From NCBI GenBank assembly GCA_029216955.1, contig JANAVB010015600.1:36444497-36508496 (forward strand): a stretch of 64,000 bases of DNA, in the 5' to 3' direction. A program made the position numbers and the translations under genes. How positions within the stretch are numbered: the stretch's first letter is position 1; every line of letters starts with the position of its first letter. Of this stretch, positions 36,405-49,112 are shown one piece after another. This DNA is from Iris pallida (lineage: Eukaryota > Streptophyta > Magnoliopsida > Asparagales > Iridaceae). The notes under the pieces were generated by a model. It worked only from the letters and a program-made list of their open reading frames with translations, searched no databases and was not told the origin of the DNA.

Positions 36405-36985
36405 AAGTAGCCAAGTCGTAACCCTTAAACCAAACAAAGACCGGGGTTGCAACCCTTCACCAGAATAGAAACCCGTCTCAAATACTGCTGGTAAAGTAAA
36501 ACATGATGAGCTCGACATAGGGTAAAATAAGACAATAACGAAGAGAGGATAAAGAACTGCTCTGGGAGCCAGGTTACAACCCTTAAACCAAACAAGGACC
36601 GGGGTTATAACCCTTCGCCTGAACAGAACCTTACCCCTGATCTTTATTATTAAGGCCAGCATAGGTAATCATGTCAAGTCCAAAATCTTATAAAACATGA
36701 CGAGCATGACACGGGGTGCAATAGGATAATAAACGAGGAGAGGACACAGAACTGCTTCGGGAGCCAGTTACAACCCTTAAACCAAACAAGGACCGGGGTT
36801 GTAACCCTTCGCCTGAACAGAACTGGTCCCCTGATCATTATTGTTAAGGCAAGCATAAATAATCAGGACGATATATGATAATATAACCATGGAACTATTC
36901 AAATAGCCAAGTTACAATCCTTAAACCAAACAAGGACCGAGGTTGTAACTCTTCATCTGAACGGAACTTGGTTTCTCATCATTTA
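36405..36985. repeat. Tandem repeat, four units, in the solo LTR
   Basis: Four copies of a block centred on CTTAAACCAAACAAGGACCG and GGTTGTAACCCTTCGCC start near 36410, 36567, 36761 and 36902. Unit spacing is irregular (about 140-195 bases). Two related reverse-strand frames come from this repeat. Confidence 0.75.
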
Positions 36986-37739
36986 TCGATAAGTAAAGCA
37001 CAAGAAATCAGGTCATATTACAATCTTGTACAGGATCAGGACAAACTAGACTGGGCTAGACTCCATCCAATCAATCACGGCCAAGCAATGAGTACGGCTT
37101 GATACTTTAACTAACTAGGGTTATCACAGGCCTAGTTACTAGCAAGATGCAATAAGATTATTCCAACAGCTACAAGCCCTGCAGACCATCCAGGTTATCC
37201 AGACGCAATTAAGGGATTGAATTCATGCGGATACATTGTCCAAGAACATATGTACCCTTAAGTAGCTTGGTGAGTGCAACACATGACAGTGTGCTGGAAA
37301 TGTGCCCTACTCGACGGTAGGCTACAAATCCCATGATGGGTCGCCCAGATAACGGGATTGCCTGTAGCTGGGAAATCTCTTTATGACTACTGGATTATTC
37401 TAGTTATTAGCCTTAGTCAATTTCAGTAGGTACCCCTGACCGTGGTACTCAGGGGTTCATGTCCTAGACATGATGCAAGCCATTACTGGTTTATTTGTAC
37501 AAACACAATCATCCACGGTGCCCAGGCCATTCGTTCTCGTCATGTCATGCTAGCCGTCGCAACAGCATTCAATAGTTCCTATCATGCTTGCTTGTCATGT
37601 CTTGTTACATCATGTTTACTTCATACCTTGCCGTGTACAATTATCATTTCAAATATATTAAATAAATTCATGATTATCAAGTTATGACAAAAGGCGTAAG
37701 GATATAAAAGCAATACATTACGCTAAGGGAAGGAGGCTC

Positions 37740-38230
37740 GAGATTCTATGCGGGCAATACTATGCTAGGCCCAAGAGATCCCGTACGTAAAATAGCTCTA
37801 CGCGGACAAGACAGAAGGGTAGGCATGCTCTACGCGAGCAAGAGTGCATGCGGGCAGGATTTTACGTGAGCCAGGGCTTTACGCTAGCAAGCCGTCGACA
37901 AGCGAGGCTCTACTTGAGGGAAACTCTACGCGAGGAAAACTCTACGTGAGTGAAACACTCGAGCAAGACTTTATGCACTCGAGAGTCTGCTCGAGCTAGG
38001 GTTTTACGCGAGCACGATTTTACGCAAGCGCCCGAGCATAAAATTTTGAATGAACTCGGTGTAAAACTGAGTACGCTGGCACGCAATTGCGTGTGCGTAA
38101 AAGGCTGAATAATACACTGTCACGTAAAACGTTGGCGTAAAAGCTAAACACTACGCTGGCACGTAAAATATGGCATAAAACTTCATCTTCTCCCCATGGC
38201 CAAGTCAGTAGGCGTAAAAGCTCACGAACT
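37740..38230. repeat. Degenerate TCTACGCGAGCA / ACGTAAAA minisatellite in the solo LTR
   Basis: Many diverged copies of short units containing TACGCGAG, TTTACG and GCGTAAAA. Local CpG density is higher than the surroundings. Confidence 0.6.
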
Positions 38231-38814
38231 CAAGCAAGCCCCACCTCGATCAAGTATCAATGAAAACCAACCATTCCAGAGCCAAACTTGCGTGAAATCG
38301 AAATCCCGACCACATGTAACTCTCCATTTCGGAAGTAACCAAGTTTCAGAAGATCAAAACCATGAAGATTAAAAATATTAAAACTTAGGTCTACATGAAA
38401 TGAGCCATGGAATTCGAAAATGCTAAATACTAAGGTGGCTTAGAATCTTGTGGAGAAGAAAATGGAACAATAAAACTTGAGTTCCTTCATGAAGCAAGTT
38501 GCACTTGCCTAAAACTCTCTCTCTGGTAGGTGAGGAGAGTAATGGTGAGGAAGAAGGAGTAATGGAGAAGAAGTAATGAGGAGAGAGAGTGTTGGGCGGC
38601 TATTAAAGAAGGAATGGGTGGTAGGTGGGAGTGGTTTGGTCTACTCAAAACCAAGCAAAACCGAACCTATGCAAAACCAAGCCGAATCAAGCCAACCAAG
38701 TCAAGCCGGGCCGTACCAAACAAGGAATTACCAGAATAAACCATGCCAGGAAGCATGCAATATACGCATACGTATACCAAAATACGTAATACGAACCACG
38801 ATCGTTACAACCGT

Positions 38815-38948
38815 GCTGGGATCATGTCCTCGGGGATGACCCTCAGGAGGTTCGGATGGGTGGAAGGATTCGGCGTCCCCGCGGTGATGATGTTCGACTC
38901 CTGCCTCGTCCTGCCAAGGATTGTCCTCGACGGGAGGGACTTCAACAT
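38815..38948 (+). pseudogene. Captured exon, part 2
   Basis: Continues the exon broken by the solo LTR. In one frame it reads TLRRFGWVEGFGVPAVMM and LVLPRIVLDGRDFNM before a GT at 38949. The frame is offset by one base from part 1 after the LTR and its duplication are removed, so a frameshift is present. GC content is higher than in the flanking intron-like DNA. The family is unknown to me. Confidence 0.4.
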
Positions 38949-41688
38949 GTTGGTTTGTTTTTCTTTATTTCCCCTTTTTTTCTTATTGTTTGTATTATTG
39001 TTTCTACGAAACTTTTTTTTTCTTTACCATTTATCTTTGTTTCTATGTTTTTTCGCTAGGATTTGGGACAAAATTATGGGCACCTAATTTATGGTTTAAT
39101 GACGATATGATAATGAATCAAGTTGAATGGAATCTCCAACTCTGTTCATCCAATATTTACTGTGTGAAGTTCTGAAACTATGCAATTTTCATCAGCAGCC
39201 TATTTTAATTTTAGATAAATAGATTATTTGTTTATAGATTGATTGACTGCTTTTGGTATATGAACTCGTCAATTCTATTTCGCTCATAAGCTATGTTGCA
39301 ACTCTGCTTATTTCTTCATTGATTACTTCATATATGGGTAAACATCATGTTGTATGAAGAATAAAAGATGATTATGATACTGAAAAGGCTCATTCTCTTC
39401 ATTTTTCTTTTAGTAGCTAAAATTTGAAATATGAACCGTATTTTACTGAATCAAGAATGTTAACTAACCATTTTACATGACATGCTATATGAGACATGAG
39501 ATATGACTCAAAAACGTATTACACTTTCATATTTTTACTTATTAGAAATATCGATTACCACAGTTGATGTTTTGTTTGTTTCAATGCAGGTAAAAGGAAT
39601 TAGCATGCAAAGCATCCTGGTTGGGTGAGATCTGAATGGTTGTGTATTTGTATATGGGTCATTGAGTTTCTTAGACAAGTTCTCGTGTGGGCTTGCATTA
39701 TACGTTCTTGAATCATATCAAGGTAGAAACTTTTTAATACCTCTTGTTTGTTTAAAGATACTTTGATGTCATCTGGCCACCATTTTATTTGTGCACATGA
39801 GAGCACCCATGGGTGTGAGTACAAACAAGAACTGTGCAACAATGCATCATACAACGCTTAATTCATCAATATCATGAAAGGTTATGCAAAATCTATAGAA
39901 TGTGTGATAACTGAAATAAACATGATCCCTTCTTATGGTGACTTGAGCTCTATGAGTCCCTAGCCTTTTCTTATTCTGTCCAAAGAGAAGTAAAGGAACT
40001 TGCATTAAAGGTGTCAAAACCATCAATGAAGGAGTCTTAAGAAAAATGGGACGGATCAATTACATTCCTCTGATTTACATTCCCATGAACTTCTATCTAT
40101 TCAATCATTACATTCCTCTGATTTACACTTAATTCATTTGAACATTCAAAGAATGAGACAGATCAATTTATAGTCCCCCCCCCCAACTTTAGAAGATTTA
40201 AGACTGCGATGAAAATTATCCTGAAAAGTAACATTGCATACCCTTTATAGTTCATGGATAATGGGGACGTCAGGGAGTTAGGTTCACCCTTGATTTTTGT
40301 TATATTTTCTGTAGAAGATTGATATAAACAAAAGTGTCAACACACAAGACAGGATACATACACCTTTTTCTTTTCACAACCTTCCAATTTCTTTGAAGAG
40401 AAGTGTACATGATAGGAGGAGATCCGCTGATGTGTGTGTAGACACTTTTTTCATGTTTTAGTTTAGAATGCATCATGAGAGTTCGCTTCTAGAATGGAAC
40501 TTAAGGTTTTCATAATAAGTAACCAATCTCAATATGAACAAAAGTGTCTACACACAAGACAGGATACATACACATTTTTCTTTTCTCAATCTTCCAATTT
40601 CCTTGAAGAGAAGTGTACATGAGTGGAGATCCACTGATGGTGATTGGGAAATCTTCCGAACCCCCTATAATATCACATTGTATCACTCATAGGTAGGACG
40701 AGTACATATTCTAAAACCATTAGCTTACTTCATGAGAATATACTAGTTATTATATCTAAAACCATTAGCTTAAGGGATATTGGAACAACATATGAAACTT
40801 AAAAGTTAAAACTAGAAAGAAGGAGAAAGAAGAAAGAAAGGAGGAGAAAGAAAGAAAGAAAGGAATATCAACAGTAAGAAGTGTAAAATTCTCAAAGTGT
40901 AAGATGTAGATTTATTTTACCACCAAAATGATTGAAATAAAATTTCATGCTGTATAATATCCCAATATATTCACTTGATGAACAAGTAGACAACCTCCAA
41001 ATGATTTGATCGATAACTCAAAGCTACATCATCTTCCTGAATGACTATATGCTTGATCACTGGACTGAAATTAGTTATGATTGAATAGCTAAACAATATT
41101 ATTGCTTTTTTCTGAAAATCCTTTTTGGTAGAATGCTTTAAGAATATCTAGGACTTGCATCAAACTATTGAGATATTGAGTGGATTTTAGTGCCAGTTTG
41201 TTTTATAGGATAATGATCTTATAGGTATCTAACAAGGCAAATTGGCACCACTACAACTATTTCTTTCTTTTATAGTTAGTACTTCTTGATTGTCTTAAGA
41301 CGCCTTCATACCCAAACACTTGGCTGGTAGCTAAAACTCGTCATTCAATGCTTTTGATTTTATGGACACTTGTAGATGTTTGTATGTAGGCTAATGAAGG
41401 CATCGATATCCTTCATTGTAGTGAAGTGTGATATCCTTCATTCTACCTCCTAACTTCAAAAACCTTATGTTATTGAAATTGTGATTATGTTACATATGAT
41501 GAGCGAGCTTTTGACCTTTTGTACTGCATAACTTTCCAGCTTATGGATCATCAATGGCTTGAGATGCATGCCTCATACATGGACTTCAAAGTATGTCATC
41601 TTCTCCATTTTGGCTCATGCATTCTGCAGAATGTTTGTCAAGATAACTTACCTGCTGTATTTTTTCTTCTTCTTCTGTTCCTACTTAG
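38949..41688. other. CACTA-2 interior, intron-like
   Basis: AT-rich DNA resembling plant introns. It contains two copies of a block with ACACAAGACAGGATACATAC (about 40340 and 40550), a local duplication. I see no recognisable exon. Confidence 0.4.
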
Positions 41689-41786
41689 TTGGTGATGAAA
41701 GCAACACGACAACAGCTGGAAAGAGAGCTTTTGTTAGAAGAGGTTCAACGTGTGGAAGACATGCCATCCTATAGGCTTCTTCTTCG
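41689..41786 (+). pseudogene. Captured exon of unknown gene
   Basis: A pyrimidine tract and AG precede an open segment reading KATRQQLERELLLEEVQRVE, DMPSYRLLLR, followed by GT. It looks like an alpha-helical exon. It is probably from the same or another captured host gene; not identified. Confidence 0.35.
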
Positions 41787-42113
41787 GTAGTGATTTTAGT
41801 TAAGCTTGTATTCTTGGTTTATGATTGTTAGGTTTCATATTGTGTTCTCATCTTGTCTTTTTGTGATGCAATGATCTTTGTTTTGGATTGAGATTTGAAT
41901 GGACAAGAATTTATTGAATTGAGTTATGCTGGACACCCCAATACTCATCGATTTTTCTAGTGTTCGAATGGTCCAATTGTAGTTTTGAGGAGTTTTATTT
42001 GTATATGATTTTGTTCTGTAACATGTATCAGAATGGTCTGAATTAAAATGCAAATAAGCTTGTCAGTGTATCTAATTTTTATATTGTAACCCTTCCTGGA
42101 AAAATGTGTGAAG

Positions 42114-42179
42114 GAAATTGACTTGAAGGCAATGGGACAGGCGATCATCGAGACCGTGGCTATTTCAGAGATCATAAAG
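42114..42179 (+). pseudogene. Captured Alba-like exon
   Basis: Alba proteins bind nucleic acids; plant members act on RNA or chromatin. After AG at 42113 the 22-codon exon reads EIDLKAMGQAI and ETVAISEIIK, then GT. This matches the Alba pattern of (E/D)(V/I)-L-A(M/L)G-AI--TV-I-EI(L/I)K around the core helix. The exon is open. Only this piece of the domain is seen; no adjoining Alba exon was recognised. Confidence 0.5.
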
Positions 42180-43227
42180 GTCAGTTTTAGCTTAGGTGTC
42201 ATGTTATTATCCCTTGACTTGTACTATTAAAGTCTTCAAGGCTCTCTACAATCTATCTGGATACATAAAAGAATTCATGAGTTGCATCAAATTGTTAGTA
42301 TCAGTATCCATGCTTGAATTGTTGGCAAGAGTTTCAAACCTATGCCACAAGTTCATGTTAAGTGGTAAACATAGACACAAGTTTATAAATGTTTAGACAC
42401 AAGTTTGGAACTATTATGCATTTGAAATGTGAGATGACCCTGAGCTTTATGTTTTCCCTATAAATTCCTGAAGCCAAAAATCTAAAACTTGAATAGTTAA
42501 TTTTTTTAGCATGTGTATGTTTAGGATATAGTGGCTAGAAGGCATGTTGATCCAGAAAAAGAAGAAAGATGAATGTCCTAGAAGTGCATGGATATGTGGA
42601 AGCTGTTTTGAATAGTCTCACTGCCAATGTACCAAAAGTAATTGATTTTTTCTTATATTCAGTTTTCTTTGTAGTTTAATTTTTTTAAAATATCTTTACT
42701 TGATATGATTATATCTAGGATCTTTTTCTAAACGGTATATGTTCTTGGAGTATCTACTATAAATTGGCTCGTGTCCTGGTCAAATTCGCATCCAATTTAC
42801 ACATGATTCGAGCATGGAACATGTTCTAAAAAATCCGTGTTTTCTAGGATTTGGAATTTGTTCTTAAGCCCATTGCCTTTTCAATGGTCTATATTATCAT
42901 GATCCCTTTTTGGAATTGTTCTATGTATTAATTGGTACTTGTTCCATACTTCACCTTAATATTATACTTCATGTTTCCAGTGAGACAAGGTTTGATTTTT
43001 TTTGTAAGCCCTGTTGGTACTAGTTTTGTCCTTGTTTGCATTTACCAAATTTAAGAATTATGATGCCTATATATTGTGTACAGGGAACAACACAGTGTAG
43101 TATTCAAAGGGAATCCCAGAAGACCATAACACAAGGTAATCCTCTCTTATATAAGTTGATTTCTAGAATTCTAAAGTTTGACTATCATGGTAGAGGGATT
43201 CTTCTAGTTATTTTATTTTGTTCTCAG
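42180..43227. other. CACTA-2 interior, nothing recognised
   Basis: AT-rich intron-like DNA. A short segment near 42533-42565 (DIVARRHVDPEKEER) follows an AG and could be an exon end but is too short to call. Confidence 0.35.

Positions 43228-43261
<34 letters not shown>
43228..43261. repeat. Poly(T) run
   Basis: About 33 consecutive T. It could be the A-tail of a minus-strand retroposon, but no body is recognisable. Confidence 0.8.
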
Positions 43262-43263
<2 letters not shown>

Positions 43264-43663
43264 CAAACATGTGCACACAAATGATTAAATATATTTCTCT
43301 TCTTCTCTCAGGAACTACATGGAAAATGAAGGTGCTGTGAATATGGGAGGGATGTGCTCCGGCAGGGTTTGCTATATATTTTGGTTTTGTTTGTATAATT
43401 TTTAGTTTTAGATGTTTAAGATGTATGAAAACTACATACTTTGATTGGATATGTTTGTGGTTGGACAAGTGTTAGATGTTTATGGTTGGACGTGTTGGAC
43501 GTATTGGAAGTTTATGGTGTATGAACAATATACAATTTATTAATATAAAATTTGGGTTTTATAGTTATTTGATGTAAGAATATCTTTTGGATTATTGATA
43601 TTATGTGTGTGTTCGATTTATAATATATAATTATAAAAGAAATTTTTGCTATACAAAATTTAG

Positions 43664-43985
43664 CTTCTCTTGACGGTTATAAAACGTCAACAATTAACTC
43701 GAAGATGGCTTTTCTTGACGGCTAATAGCCGTCATCTAGGCCGGAGTCAAGAAATTTTTTTCCCTATGTTGATGGTTTCTAAAAACTGCTATCTTGACGG
43801 CTAAAAATAGTCAAGAAAATTACTTAAAATAACGGCAAAAAACCGTCAAGAAAAGCCATTTCAGGGACCGTCAAGAAAAGGGGGGGTCTTTTTTGACTCT
43901 GGCCGAGTTGACGGATCTGCAACCGTCAAGATACCCATTTATTGACGGGAAATCACCGTCAAGAAAAGCCCTTATTCTTGTAGTG
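43664..43985. repeat. CACTA-2 right terminal and subterminal repeats
   Basis: More than ten copies of TTGACGG or CCGTCAAGAAA precede the terminus TTCTTGTAGTG. Confidence 0.85.
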
Positions 43986-44157
43986 AAACTTACATATATA
44001 TAGGCTATGCATAGGTATATATATTATATATACATATATAGGGATGCACTTGTGAGAAACGGATTGATCTCTCAATCCGAAGAAACTCAAGAATCTGGAA
44101 AAACTGAACCTCGTTCCAAAACAGCGCATATAAGCATATATAACTATATTTATTGAA

Positions 44158-44191
<34 letters not shown>

Positions 44192-46002
44192 TACTTATAT
44201 ATATATAAGCCTACAAGTAGAAAACGCACATATGCTTGAAAATAGCAATTAAATAGGTAAAAATTCCGCGGATCACTTCCCGCGAGTTCTAAATATCATA
44301 TATGAACTGACAAAACAGAAAATACAGATTAAAAGTCAAAGAATCGAAAAAACACATTTCTTTCCAAAACTTTGAACCTGAAAAAACTCCATTTCGACAA
44401 CACAACCCAAAATGCAAAATACCCCAAATCAACCCACAAAACTAGGCATACACGTTGGTCTCAACCCACGTGATGCGCTCGGGTACTCCCGGGTTCAAAA
44501 TCGTGTCCGTGCTGTGTCCATAGATTGCGTATCGAAAAAACCCGATACCGCGTGTCAATGTGCACGTATGCATGCGTTCTCACTCGATTGAGCACCACAC
44601 ACACAACGAGAAGCCCCGTGCTCGTGCACGTAGCTAGGGGTTCCCGGGGTAGGTCTAGGACACGAAAACATAACGGCACATCGCACCGAGGTGACGCACG
44701 CAGCCCCGCATGACGCGCGGCCTAATGCGCGCGCGCGTGCCCTCGTGCGCGCGGTTCGATCCTCGTGGCTCGCTCGTCGGGCCACGCCACGACTTGGGGT
44801 TGATCCCCTGCGTAGTCTAGGTATAGGTCTACGTGTCCTAGGTCTTGGAACGGGTCCTCGTCGCGTCGACAGCGCATACGAATTCCGTTTCAGCGACAAA
44901 ATTCAGCACAGCGCACTGTACGGGCTGAACGATGCACGCCGGATTCCTCCATGCTCGCTCAACGAAAAGACGTAAAATTTTTGGAGCATGTGGGCAGAGG
45001 TTGCCCCCACGTGCTCAAGAAATTTCAGACGAAAATATCATCTGTACATCGAGATACAACACGCTGACGGCAGGGCATGCACGGCCTCGTGCACGGGATC
45101 GGTGCACGTCCGTCCGATGCCCAAAACGACGCTAAAAACTCGTCGATTTTCGATCCGTCTGCACGAAAGTCTCTAAAAATAATATTATCTAAAAGTTCGT
45201 GAAGACATAATTGAAAAACAGCAACTTCGTTTCTTAGCGGCATTTCGTCGAACACGTGTCTTGACGGGTCGACACATGTCCGATACCACTACCAAACGAA
45301 CTCGAAACTTAACCAAACTTTATGGGCAAGTCTAGGGTACCTATATGGATGCAAAAATGAAATAAAATTCAGAATAACTATGGTAGAAAATGGTTTGCCT
45401 ATTGAGTGTCGAGAACCCAATAAACCGAACTCCTCGAACATCGTGTCGGTCGATTCCCCTCAAGCAAATGCCTTCGCCTCCTCGTTAGTAATACTCCAGC
45501 AAATCCTCCTCTTCTAGATGAGTGCAACGGAGTTCGTTTGGGGAGAAACGGACTCCAGATGAAGAAACTAGAATTTTGGAGGAGGAGAACTTTTTAGGAT
45601 TTCACTTATGGAGGCTATGCTTCACAAATGAATGAGAGAGGGGGAGGGTACTGCTGTGGCCGGCCATGCATAGGGAATTAGGGTTAGGTTAGATGCATGG
45701 GCTTGGGCTCCCTAGGTTGCTAGTAAAGCCCATGTCAAAAAGGCTTTAAAAGGCTATTACAAAAATGGCTAAAAAAATCAATTAATCACTCTAAAATTAA
45801 CTAATAAAATCTAAATTAATTCTAATGATAATAAATCTAATTCTAATATAGCATTAAGGTTCTAGGTCTTGGTTGGCTAAGTTAAACCCATCAAAACTAC
45901 TCAGACAGCAAACCAAACCACATATCATCACATGAATTCAATAATAAATAAAATAATCTAAAATTACCAAAATACCCTTGAAATGAAAAAGTGGGTGTGA
46001 CA
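43986..46002 (-). repeat. 5' LTR of the gypsy element, piece 3
   Basis: Resumes the LTR after CACTA-2 and follows 15132-17149 of the intact copy to the terminus GGGTGTGACA, then TATCT. Differences include the microsatellite at 44159-44210 and many point changes. GC-rich frames at 44555-45135 recur in both LTRs in several registers and are not recognised as genes. Confidence 0.9.
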
Positions 46003-46007
46003 TATCT
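46003..46007. repeat. Target-site duplication TATCT, right copy (gypsy)
   Basis: Identical to 13404-13408. The flanks read continuously when joined: both contain ATTATCTAGACTTGG or close variants, so CACTA-3 continues across. Confidence 0.9.
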
Positions 46008-46013
46008 AGACTT

Positions 46014-46170
46014 GGTTATTATCTAGAAATTAAACGGAGGGTTGCTCCGGGTCTATTTTTATAAACTGTGATATGTTAAATGCATGGTTATTATCTAAAA
46101 ATTCAACAGAGGGTTGCCCCGGGTCTACTTTTATAAACTGTGATATGTTAAATGTATTGTTATTATCTTG
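46014..46170. repeat. Two-copy tandem repeat in CACTA-3
   Basis: Two units of about 70 bases contain GAGGGTTGCTCCGGGTCTA and AAACTGTGATATGTTAAATG. The same GGAGGGTTGCTCCGGGTCT string occurs again near 48404, just before the subterminal repeats, so part of the block was duplicated to both sides of the PTTA gene. Confidence 0.75.
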
Positions 46171-46192
46171 TAGATATCTATTTCTATCAGGT

Positions 46193-48113
46193 ATGACAGG
46201 ACGCAGAGGATCGTACCTCTGTGGCGGTAGAGGAGTATCCCGTGGAGGTAGAGGTTCCACCGGCGGACGGAGTGGTACTCCTTTAGTGGATGATGGTGCC
46301 GGTCCCTCGTCTCCTAGTACTCTAGTGTACCAGCCACTCAGATCACTGTCTGCGTCGACGGTACGTGGCAGTACTCCTGGGACGGACAGTTCCACGCCTA
46401 ATCCTAGCCCGTCCAGCATTATTCCTCCTGCGGACGACACTATGGAGACGCAGGAGCGGGTTGAGGAGGTCGCACCTACGCCGTCTCCATATGATCCGAG
46501 CGATCCCCCATGCGCCCCTCCGGACGAGACGATGTTAGAGATTTGGTCCGACGGGCCTACAAAATAAGTTAATTAATTAACATTTATTTATACTTATATC
46601 TATATATTCATGAATTTAATTATCGTTGTGTAGATATCTTCCCCCGTCAGTTCAGAGGGCATTGGGGCTATTACTGAGGTCCAACTACGGGGGCCATTGG
46701 ATCAACTACGTGGATACCTCAGACGAGAGGAAGGCATTCTAGTTTACCCATTTCAAGGTAACTAAAGTATATTGCTTTTAGTATAAATCATCTTTTATGC
46801 ATATTATATAACTAATTAATTTAATTCTTGTAAAAAACATATTTTCAACCACCACAACGGGCTGAGACGATAGATAAGCAATTCCATGCCGTTGTCGCCA
46901 AGTTGATCCGGGATGCGATTGACGACCAGAAGGCTTGAGACCGCTTTGAAAAACTGATCCAAGGTTGGATTACGTCAGAGCAGTGGACTGCCATGAAGGC
47001 TAGATTCGACGCTCCTAGGTACAAGGAACGGTCGGAGAAGGCGAAGGCGGCTGCGACGAGGGCAGGAAAGTAGTGTGGTGGCTCGATTCCTATGACGGAA
47101 CATTTTCGTCATACTGTAATATATTATTTTAATGAAAGTAGGAATAAAATGTTTAATTTCAATGATAAATATATTATTATAACAGATAAAGAGGGGTGAG
47201 AACTCCAACATGGTGACCGTCTTCCTGGCCACCCATCGGAAGGATGGAAAGCTCATCGATGATTGGACCACGCAGAGCTATATAAGTATTATTTTACGTG
47301 TCACTAACTTTAGTATAACTTAAGAAATGTGCAATATATATCTATAGATGGGGAATAACTAGGTTGGTAGTAAATATTATGCTTATCGAGATACGTACTT
47401 TTCTAGGATGATTTTCTTAGGCTAGAGCGTGAGAGTGCACCTACGGAGGGAGAGGCTGGTACTTCCTCGTAGCCCCCTCCGACTCGGACGATGGACGAGC
47501 TCTGGATGACTGCCTTTGGTGGTCTTCAGAGGGGTACGTACTACGGTACGGGATCCTACGGCGCCTTTGTGGCGATGCAGTCATCCAGGGCCCCCTCTAC
47601 CAGTGTGCATTTCCCATAGCCCTCACAGGAGTTGGTCCGAGTGGAGGAACTCAGTCGCTAGCTTACTGAGCTGCGTGACGAGCTATTGTGGAGGATTGCG
47701 GAACAGTCCCAATATCATCTGCAGACGGACGATGCGGCCCTCACCGTACGATTTGATATACTTGAGCGCACCATTAGGTAGACGGGCAAGGGGACGGATC
47801 GTGCCGTTCAGGCGGTGCAGGAGAGGACGGATCTTGCCGTTCACGCGTTGCCCAGGTCGTAGGTGGCCATTGGCGAGCAGGTTTCGAGGCTGGCGGCTGT
47901 TATGGATTCTACCAACTCTAAACTGCTAGCCATGGAGCAGACACTTCCTGGTCGTGCGTCGGCATCCACACCGACTGTAGCGGTTCCACTGTCTCCTTTT
48001 CCTCCTACTGATGAGTCGTCACCGGTGATGCTGATGCCGAAGCAGTATAGGTTCATGATGTCCCAGATACCGAGATTGCCGACTCCTCCTCCTCCTCATC
48101 CTGACCAGGCATA
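46193..48113 (+). pseudogene. PTTA/En-Spm-type second transposase gene of CACTA-3, broken
   Basis: In CACTA elements this gene gives the accessory DNA-binding protein. Exon-like parts are: 46193-46567 (MTGRRGSYLCGGRGVSRGGR, low complexity); 46633-46760 (LDQLRGYLRREEGILVYPF); 46843-47073 (FHAVVAKLIRDAIDD; FEKLIQGWITSEQWTAMKAR; PRYKERSEKAKAA), the conserved core; 47186-47284 (NMVTVFLATHRKDGKLIDD); and 47405-48113 (DELWMTAFGGLQRG ... a coiled helix ... Pro-rich end). Introns have GT-AG borders. Stops are TGA near 46938 (for Trp), and TAG at 47071, 47470, 47617, 47659, 47779 and 47860, mostly where Gln would fit. The last exon otherwise stays in one frame for 700 bases. Confidence 0.75.
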
Positions 48114-48509
48114 ATCCTTTATTGAACTTATTTTCATTTTTTGTGTTGGTGACCTATTATTGGGTCTTTATGTATTTATTTTATATATTTACTGACAATT
48201 TGTGTTATGTATGTTGAATATTATCAGACATTTTTTATAGCCTTTTGGTAGTTGATTTGTGTCCACCCGGCTATTTTTTGTCTTTCTGATCGTTCGATTC
48301 TATTTATTTGATTATTGGTAGGGCATTTTTGTCATTTGTCTCTATATTGGTTTACCGATATTGAGTGTTCCACCGAAGGGGGCGACGAACCCAGGAAATT
48401 CTTTGGAGGGTTGCTCCGGGTCTATTATTTACAAACTGTCATTCTAAATGCAGGTACAATGCTATAAAATGTAACTGTCATTTATATAAAAAGTAGACGA
48501 CATTCTATT

Positions 48510-49112
48510 TTTTTTACATTTTTTTGGAATTAGCGACGATTAGCGACGCATGATTACATCGCTAAGTTGTATCAGAACGTCGCTAACCTGGAAAAAAGAA
48601 CGTCGTCGAACGTCGCAAACGTACTAATGTGGCAATTTGGACAGGTCAACAATTTTAATAGACAACATCGCTAACTTCGTCGCTATTCTCGTATCCGTAC
48701 GTCGCTACGTAAGTATCATAACGTCATGGATTGTCGCAAAACGTCGCTAAAAAGGTGACATAGCAAACACAAATTGTCAGAACCAAAGTCGCTAAACGTC
48801 GCTAACCTTCGCCTGTTGCGTCGCTAAAAGCTAGTTGAATAGCCAGCGACAATTAGCAACGAATTGTAACGTCGCTAATTAGCAACGCAATGTCGGTGAA
48901 CATCGCTAGTTGCATAAAATGCTAGCGATGAAGCGTGTCGCAAAATTATGTCGCTGTAGCGACGAACAGCGACGTTAACTTAGTTAGCGACCACGTATTA
49001 CGCGACATGGTCAATACGTCGCTAATTTCGTCGCTAAAATAAATTAGCAACGTTTTTTTTCCTTGGTTAGCGACGTCATCTGGCATCGCTAATCTGACAT
49101 ATTTTGGTAGTG
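48510..49112. repeat. CACTA-3 right subterminal repeats and terminus
   Basis: Dozens of AGCGACG and CGTCGCTA copies in both orientations, ending TATTTTGGTAGTG at 49112. AAG follows. Confidence 0.85.

Larger units (their letters stand above)
35711..38814. mobile_element. Solo LTR nested in CACTA-2
   Basis: The LTR spans 35716-38809 (3094 bp), beginning TGTAACGCCCC and ending GATCGTTACA. It is flanked by the perfect 5-bp duplication ACCGT (35711-35715, 38810-38814). No internal domain is present, so the element was reduced by LTR-LTR recombination. Orientation is not determined. The short reverse frames inside derive from an internal tandem repeat. Confidence 0.9.
35103..43985 (+). mobile_element. 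CACTA-2: second Pack-type CACTA transposon
   Basis: Starts CACTACAAGAA and ends TTCTTGTAGTG, with AAA on both sides (35100-35102, 43986-43988). The intact LTR at 15130 has the empty site TATATAAACTTAC, with one AAA, which proves the insertion and its 3-bp duplication. Ends are rich in TTGACGG/CCGTCAA subterminal repeats. Total 8883 bp, of which 3094 bp plus 5 is a nested solo LTR. No transposase is seen; the interior has captured exon-like pieces, including an Alba-like one. Confidence 0.9.
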
